This document shows positions 60,768 through 64,000 of a DNA stretch of 64,000 nucleotides, piece after piece. The number at the start of each line of letters is the position of its first letter. Position 1 is the first letter of the stretch. The notes below the pieces were generated by a model that was not told where the DNA came from, did not search any database, and saw only the letters and a list, made by a program, of their open reading frames with translations. The translations under genes and the position numbers were made by a program. The DNA is taken from the NCBI RefSeq assembly GCF_051020765.1, contig NW_027469300.1:1-64000 (forward strand). Reading direction: 5' to 3'. The DNA is from Lasioglossum baleicum. Its lineage: Eukaryota > Arthropoda > Insecta > Hymenoptera > Halictidae.

Positions 60768-63119
60768 GCGTTAAGCATTATGACTTTTTCATTGAGCGTT
60801 ATGCGTTATGACTTTTCCATTGAGCGTTATGCGTTATTCGTTATGGGTTATGCGTTATGCGTTATGGGTTATGCGTTATGCGTTATGCGTTATGCGTTAT
60901 GCATTATGCGTTATGCGTTATCCGTTATGCGTTATGCGTTATGCGTTATGCGATATGCGTCATGCGTTAAGCGTTATGCGTTATGCATTATGCGTTATCC
61001 GTTATGCGTTATGCGTTATGCGTAATGCGTTATGAGTAATGTGTCATGCGTTATGCGTTATGCGTTATGCGTTATGCGTTATGCGTTATGCGTTATGCGT
61101 TATGCGTTATGCGTTATGCGTTATGCGTTATGCGTTATGCGTTATGCGTTATGCGTTATGCGTTATGCGTTACGCGTTACGCGTTACGCGTTATGCGTTA
61201 TGCGTTATGCGTTATGCGTTATGCGTTATGCGTTATGCGTTATGCGTTATGCGTTATGCGTTATGCGTTATGCGTTATGCGTTATGCGTTATGCGTTATG
61301 CGTTATGCGTTATGCGTTATGCGTTACGCGTTATGCGTTACGCGTTATGCGTTATGCGTTATGCGTTATGCGTTATGCGTTATTCGTTATGCGTTATGCG
61401 TTATGCGTTATGCGTTATGCGTTATGCGATGTGCGTTATGCGTTATGCGTTATGCGTTATGCGTTATGCGTTATGCGTTATGCGTTATGCGTTATGCGTT
61501 ATGCGTTATGCGTTATGCGTTATGCGTTATGCGTTATGCGTTATGCGTTATGCGTTATGCGTTATGCGTTAAGCATTATGACTTTTTCATTGAGCGTTAT
61601 GCGTTATGACTTTTCCATTGAGCGTTATGCGTTATTCGTTATGGGTTATGCGTTATGCGTTATGGGTTATGCGTTATGCGTTATGCGTTATGCGTTATGC
61701 GTTATGCGTTATGCGTTATGCGTTATGCGTTATGCATTATGCGTTTTGCGTTATGCGTTATGCGTTATGCGTTATGCGTTATGCGTTATGCGTTATGCGT
61801 TATGCGTTATGCGTTATGCGTCATGCGTCATGCGTAATGCGTTATGCGTTATGCGTTATGCGTTATGCGTTATGCGTTATGCGTTATGCGTTATGCGTTA
61901 TGCGTTATGCGTTATGCGTTATGCGTTATGCGTTATGCGTTATGCGTTATGCGTTATGCGTTATGCGTTATGCGTTATGCGTTATCCGTTATGCGTTATC
62001 CGTTATGCGTTACGCGTTATGCGTTATGCGTTATGCGTTATGCGTTATGCGTTATGCGTTATGCGTTATGCGTTATGCGTTATGCGTTCTGCGTTATGCG
62101 TTATGCGTTATGCGTTATGCGTTATGCGTTATGCGTTAAGCATTAATCATTATGACTTTTTCATTGAGCGTTATGCGTTATGACTTTTCCATTGAGCGTT
62201 ACGCGTTATTCGTTATGGGTTATGCGTTATGCGTTATGGGTTATGCGTTATGCGTTATGCGTTATGCGTTATGCGTTATGCGTTATGCGTTATGCGTTAT
62301 GCGTTATGCGTTATGCGTTATGCGTTATGCGTTATGCGTTATGCGTTATGCGTTATGCGTTATGCATTATGCGTTATGCGTTATCCGTTATGCGTTATGC
62401 GTTATGCGTTATGCGATATGCGTCATGCGTTAAGCGTTATGCGTTATGCATTATGCGTTATCCGTTATGCGTTATGCGTTATGCGTAATGCGTTATGAGT
62501 AATGTGTCATGCGTTATGCGTTATGCGTTATTCGTTAAGCGTTATGCTTTATGCGTTATGCGTTATTCGTTATGCGTTATGCGTTATGCGTTATGCGTTA
62601 TGCGTTATGCGTTATGCGATATGCGTTATGCGTTATGCGTTATGCGTTATGCGTTATGCGTTACGCGTTATGCGTTACGCGTTATGCGTTATGCGTTATG
62701 CGTTATGCGTTATGCGTTATGCGTTATGCGTTATGCGTTATTCGTTATGCGTTATGCGTTATGCGTTATGCGTTATGCGTTATGCGATGTGCGTTATGCG
62801 TTATGCGTTATGCGTTATGCGTTATGCGTTATGCGTTATGCGTTATGCGTTATGCGTTATGCGTTATGCGTTATGCGTTATGCGTTATGCGTTATGCGTT
62901 ACGCGTTATGCGTTACGCGTTATGCGTTATGCGTTATGCGTTATGCGTTATGCGTTATGCGTTATGCGTTATTCGTTATGCGTTATGCGTTATGCGTTAT
63001 GCGTTATGCGTTATGCGATGTGCGTTATGCGTTATGCGTTATGCGTTATGCGTTATGCGTTATGCGTTATGCGTTATGCGTTATGCGTTATGCGTTATAC
63101 GTTATGCGTTATGCGTTAT
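60768..63119 (+). repeat. Zone VII HOR copy 2
   Basis: Same three sub-blocks at 60782, 61580 and 62154, which are 2,611, 2,625 and 2,625 bp after their partners. The third sub-block ends earlier than in copy 1 (980 bp instead of 1,253 bp to the next cassette). A private ACGTTAT unit at 63099 is the only one seen. Confidence 0.93.
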
Positions 63120-64000
63120 GCGTTAAGCATTATGACTTTTTCATTGAGCGTTATGCGTTATGACTTTTCCATTGAGCGTTATGCGTTATTCGTTATGGGT
63201 TATGCGTTATGCGTTATGGGTTATGCGTTATGCGTTATGCGTTATGCGTTATGCGTTATGCGTTATGCGTTATGCGTTATGCGTTATGCGTTATGCATTA
63301 TGCGTTTTGCGTTATGCGTTATGCGTTATGCGTTATGCGTTATGCGTTATGCGTTATGCGTTATGCGTTATGCGTTATGCGTTATGCGTCATGCGTCATG
63401 CGTAATGCGTTATGCGTTATGCGTTATGCGTTATGCGTTATGCGTTATGCGTTATGCGTTATGCGTTATGCGTTATGCGTTATGCGTTATGCGTTATGCG
63501 TTATGCGTTATGCGTTATGCGTTATGCGTTATGCGTTATGCGTTATGCGTTATCCGTTATGCGTTATCCGTTATGCGTTACGCGTTATGCGTTATGCGTT
63601 ATGCGTTATGCGTTATGCGTTATGCGTTATGCGTTATGCGTTCTGCGTTATGCGTTATGCGTTATGCGTTATGCGTTATGCGTTATGCGTTATGCGTTAA
63701 GCATTAATCATTATGACTTTTTCATTGAGCGTTATGCGTTATGACTTTTCCATTGAGCGTTATGCGTTATTCGTTATGGGTTATGCGTTATGCGTTATGG
63801 GTTATGCGTTATGCGTTATGCGTTATGCGTTATGCGTTATGCGTTATGCGTTATGGGTTATCCGTTATGCGTTACGCGTTACGCGTTATGCGTTATGCGT
63901 TATGCGTTATGCGTTATGCGTTATGCGTCATGCGTCATGCGTTATGCGTTATGCGTTATGCGTTATGCGTTATGCGTTATGCGTTATGCGTTATGCGTTA
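63120..64000 (+). repeat. Zone VII HOR copy 3, first sub-block missing, cut by window end
   Basis: It begins with the sub-block lacking H (63134), then 63715 with TCATTAT. The H-bearing first sub-block is absent. After 63715 the sequence departs from the other copies: GGGTTAT at 63855, CCGTTAT, two GCGTTAC (63869-63882) and two GCGTCAT near 63927. The array continues beyond the window. Confidence 0.9.

Larger units (their letters stand above)
1..64000 (+). repeat. 7-bp satellite array (GCGTTAT)n filling the window
   Basis: Every base can be parsed into units related to GCGTTAT, all in one orientation. Distances between marker units equal 7n minus the number of intervening hexamers in every interval I checked across the window. 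The total is 9,094 heptamers, 56 hexamers and 6 final bases. Common variants are GCGTTGT (often in runs of 2-7), GCGTTCT, GCGTTAC, GCGTTAA, GCGTAAT, GAGTTAT, GTGTTAT, GGGTTAT, CCGTTAT, TCGTTAT, GCGATAT, GCGATGT, GCGTCAT, GCGGTAT, GCCTTAT, GCCATAT and GCGTTTT. The array enters and leaves the window, so its true length is unknown. A eukaryotic heterochromatic satellite is the likeliest class by inference from length and layering. The sequence itself does not name an organism. Confidence 0.99.

Noticed and set aside
1..64000. Heptad protein repeat such as a coiled coil or surface repeat protein
   Set aside because: The translated MRYALCV pattern lacks the hydrophobic a/d spacing of a convincing coiled coil, and it is equally open in every frame. 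The hexamers shift frame without consequence, which selection on a protein would not allow.
1..64000. Telomere
   Set aside because: GCGTTAT matches none of the telomere repeats I know (TTAGGG, TTTAGGG, TTAGG, TTAGGC and others), and layered HORs with distant duplications are not typical of telomerase-made DNA. An unusual telomere cannot be fully excluded without chromosome-end data.
1..64000. CRISPR array
   Set aside because: Units are 7 bp with no unique spacers between them. The regular recurrence of cassettes comes from HORs.
1..64000. Cyanobacterial short tandem heptamer repeats
   Set aside because: Those are heptanucleotide repeats too but short and intergenic. 64 kb without a gene and with HORs does not fit a bacterial genome.
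1..64000. Bacterial-type promoters, ribosome binding sites or terminators
   Set aside because: AT-rich bits such as GTTATG recur every 7 bp and carry no information. No hairpin followed by a T tract was seen; the GACTTTTT stretches in zone VII have no stem.

Overview
The window is one uninterrupted tandem array of a 7-bp satellite, read on the + strand as GCGTTAT (reverse complement ATAACGC). I find no gene, RNA gene, mobile element, CRISPR array or other single-copy DNA on either strand. Register arithmetic between markers accounts for every base: 9,094 heptamers, 56 hexamers (all GGATTT except one GCATTT) and 6 trailing bases sum to 64,000. The repeat phase at the end equals that at the start (56 is 8 x 7). 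All units point the same way. The canonical unit has G:C 2:1 and T:A 3:1 on the + strand, 43% GC and one CpG.

Organism. An array this long with layered higher-order repeats (HORs) is typical of eukaryotic heterochromatin. I do not recognise the 7-mer as a satellite or telomere repeat of a particular taxon, so no species is proposed.

Layout. Zone I (1-9310): HORs of about 0.8-1.8 kb carrying a GGGCTCT/GCTTTGT/AGGTTAT cassette (A) and a hexamer cassette (B). Zone II (9311-13237): mostly canonical units with scattered variants, an A triplet and an A doublet. Zone III (13238-16280): a 1,805-bp HOR and a rearranged second copy. Zone IV (16281-19898): a 686-bp perfect run and a 1.15-kb HOR in two copies. 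Zone V (19899-41448): a mosaic of cassettes called here T, U, W, C, F and the TTAA cassette, with a 5-kb duplication at 6.6-6.8 kb offset and, at 40126-41448, an island of zone VII sequence. Zone VI (41449-57582): largely second copies of zone IV/V segments at offsets of about 21.6-22.1, 25.6 and 17.4-18.1 kb. Zone VII (57583-64000): a 2.6-kb HOR marked by GACTTTT/TCATTGA units.

How it works together. There is no gene network. The order is 7-bp unit, cassettes of 28-220 bp, HORs of 0.35-2.6 kb, then duplications of 1.5-6 kb. This is what repeated slippage and unequal exchange produce. Long open frames exist on the + strand only because a 7-bp unit without stops reads as the same heptapeptide (MRYALCV) in all three frames. 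The minus strand has a TAA every 21 bp in each frame.
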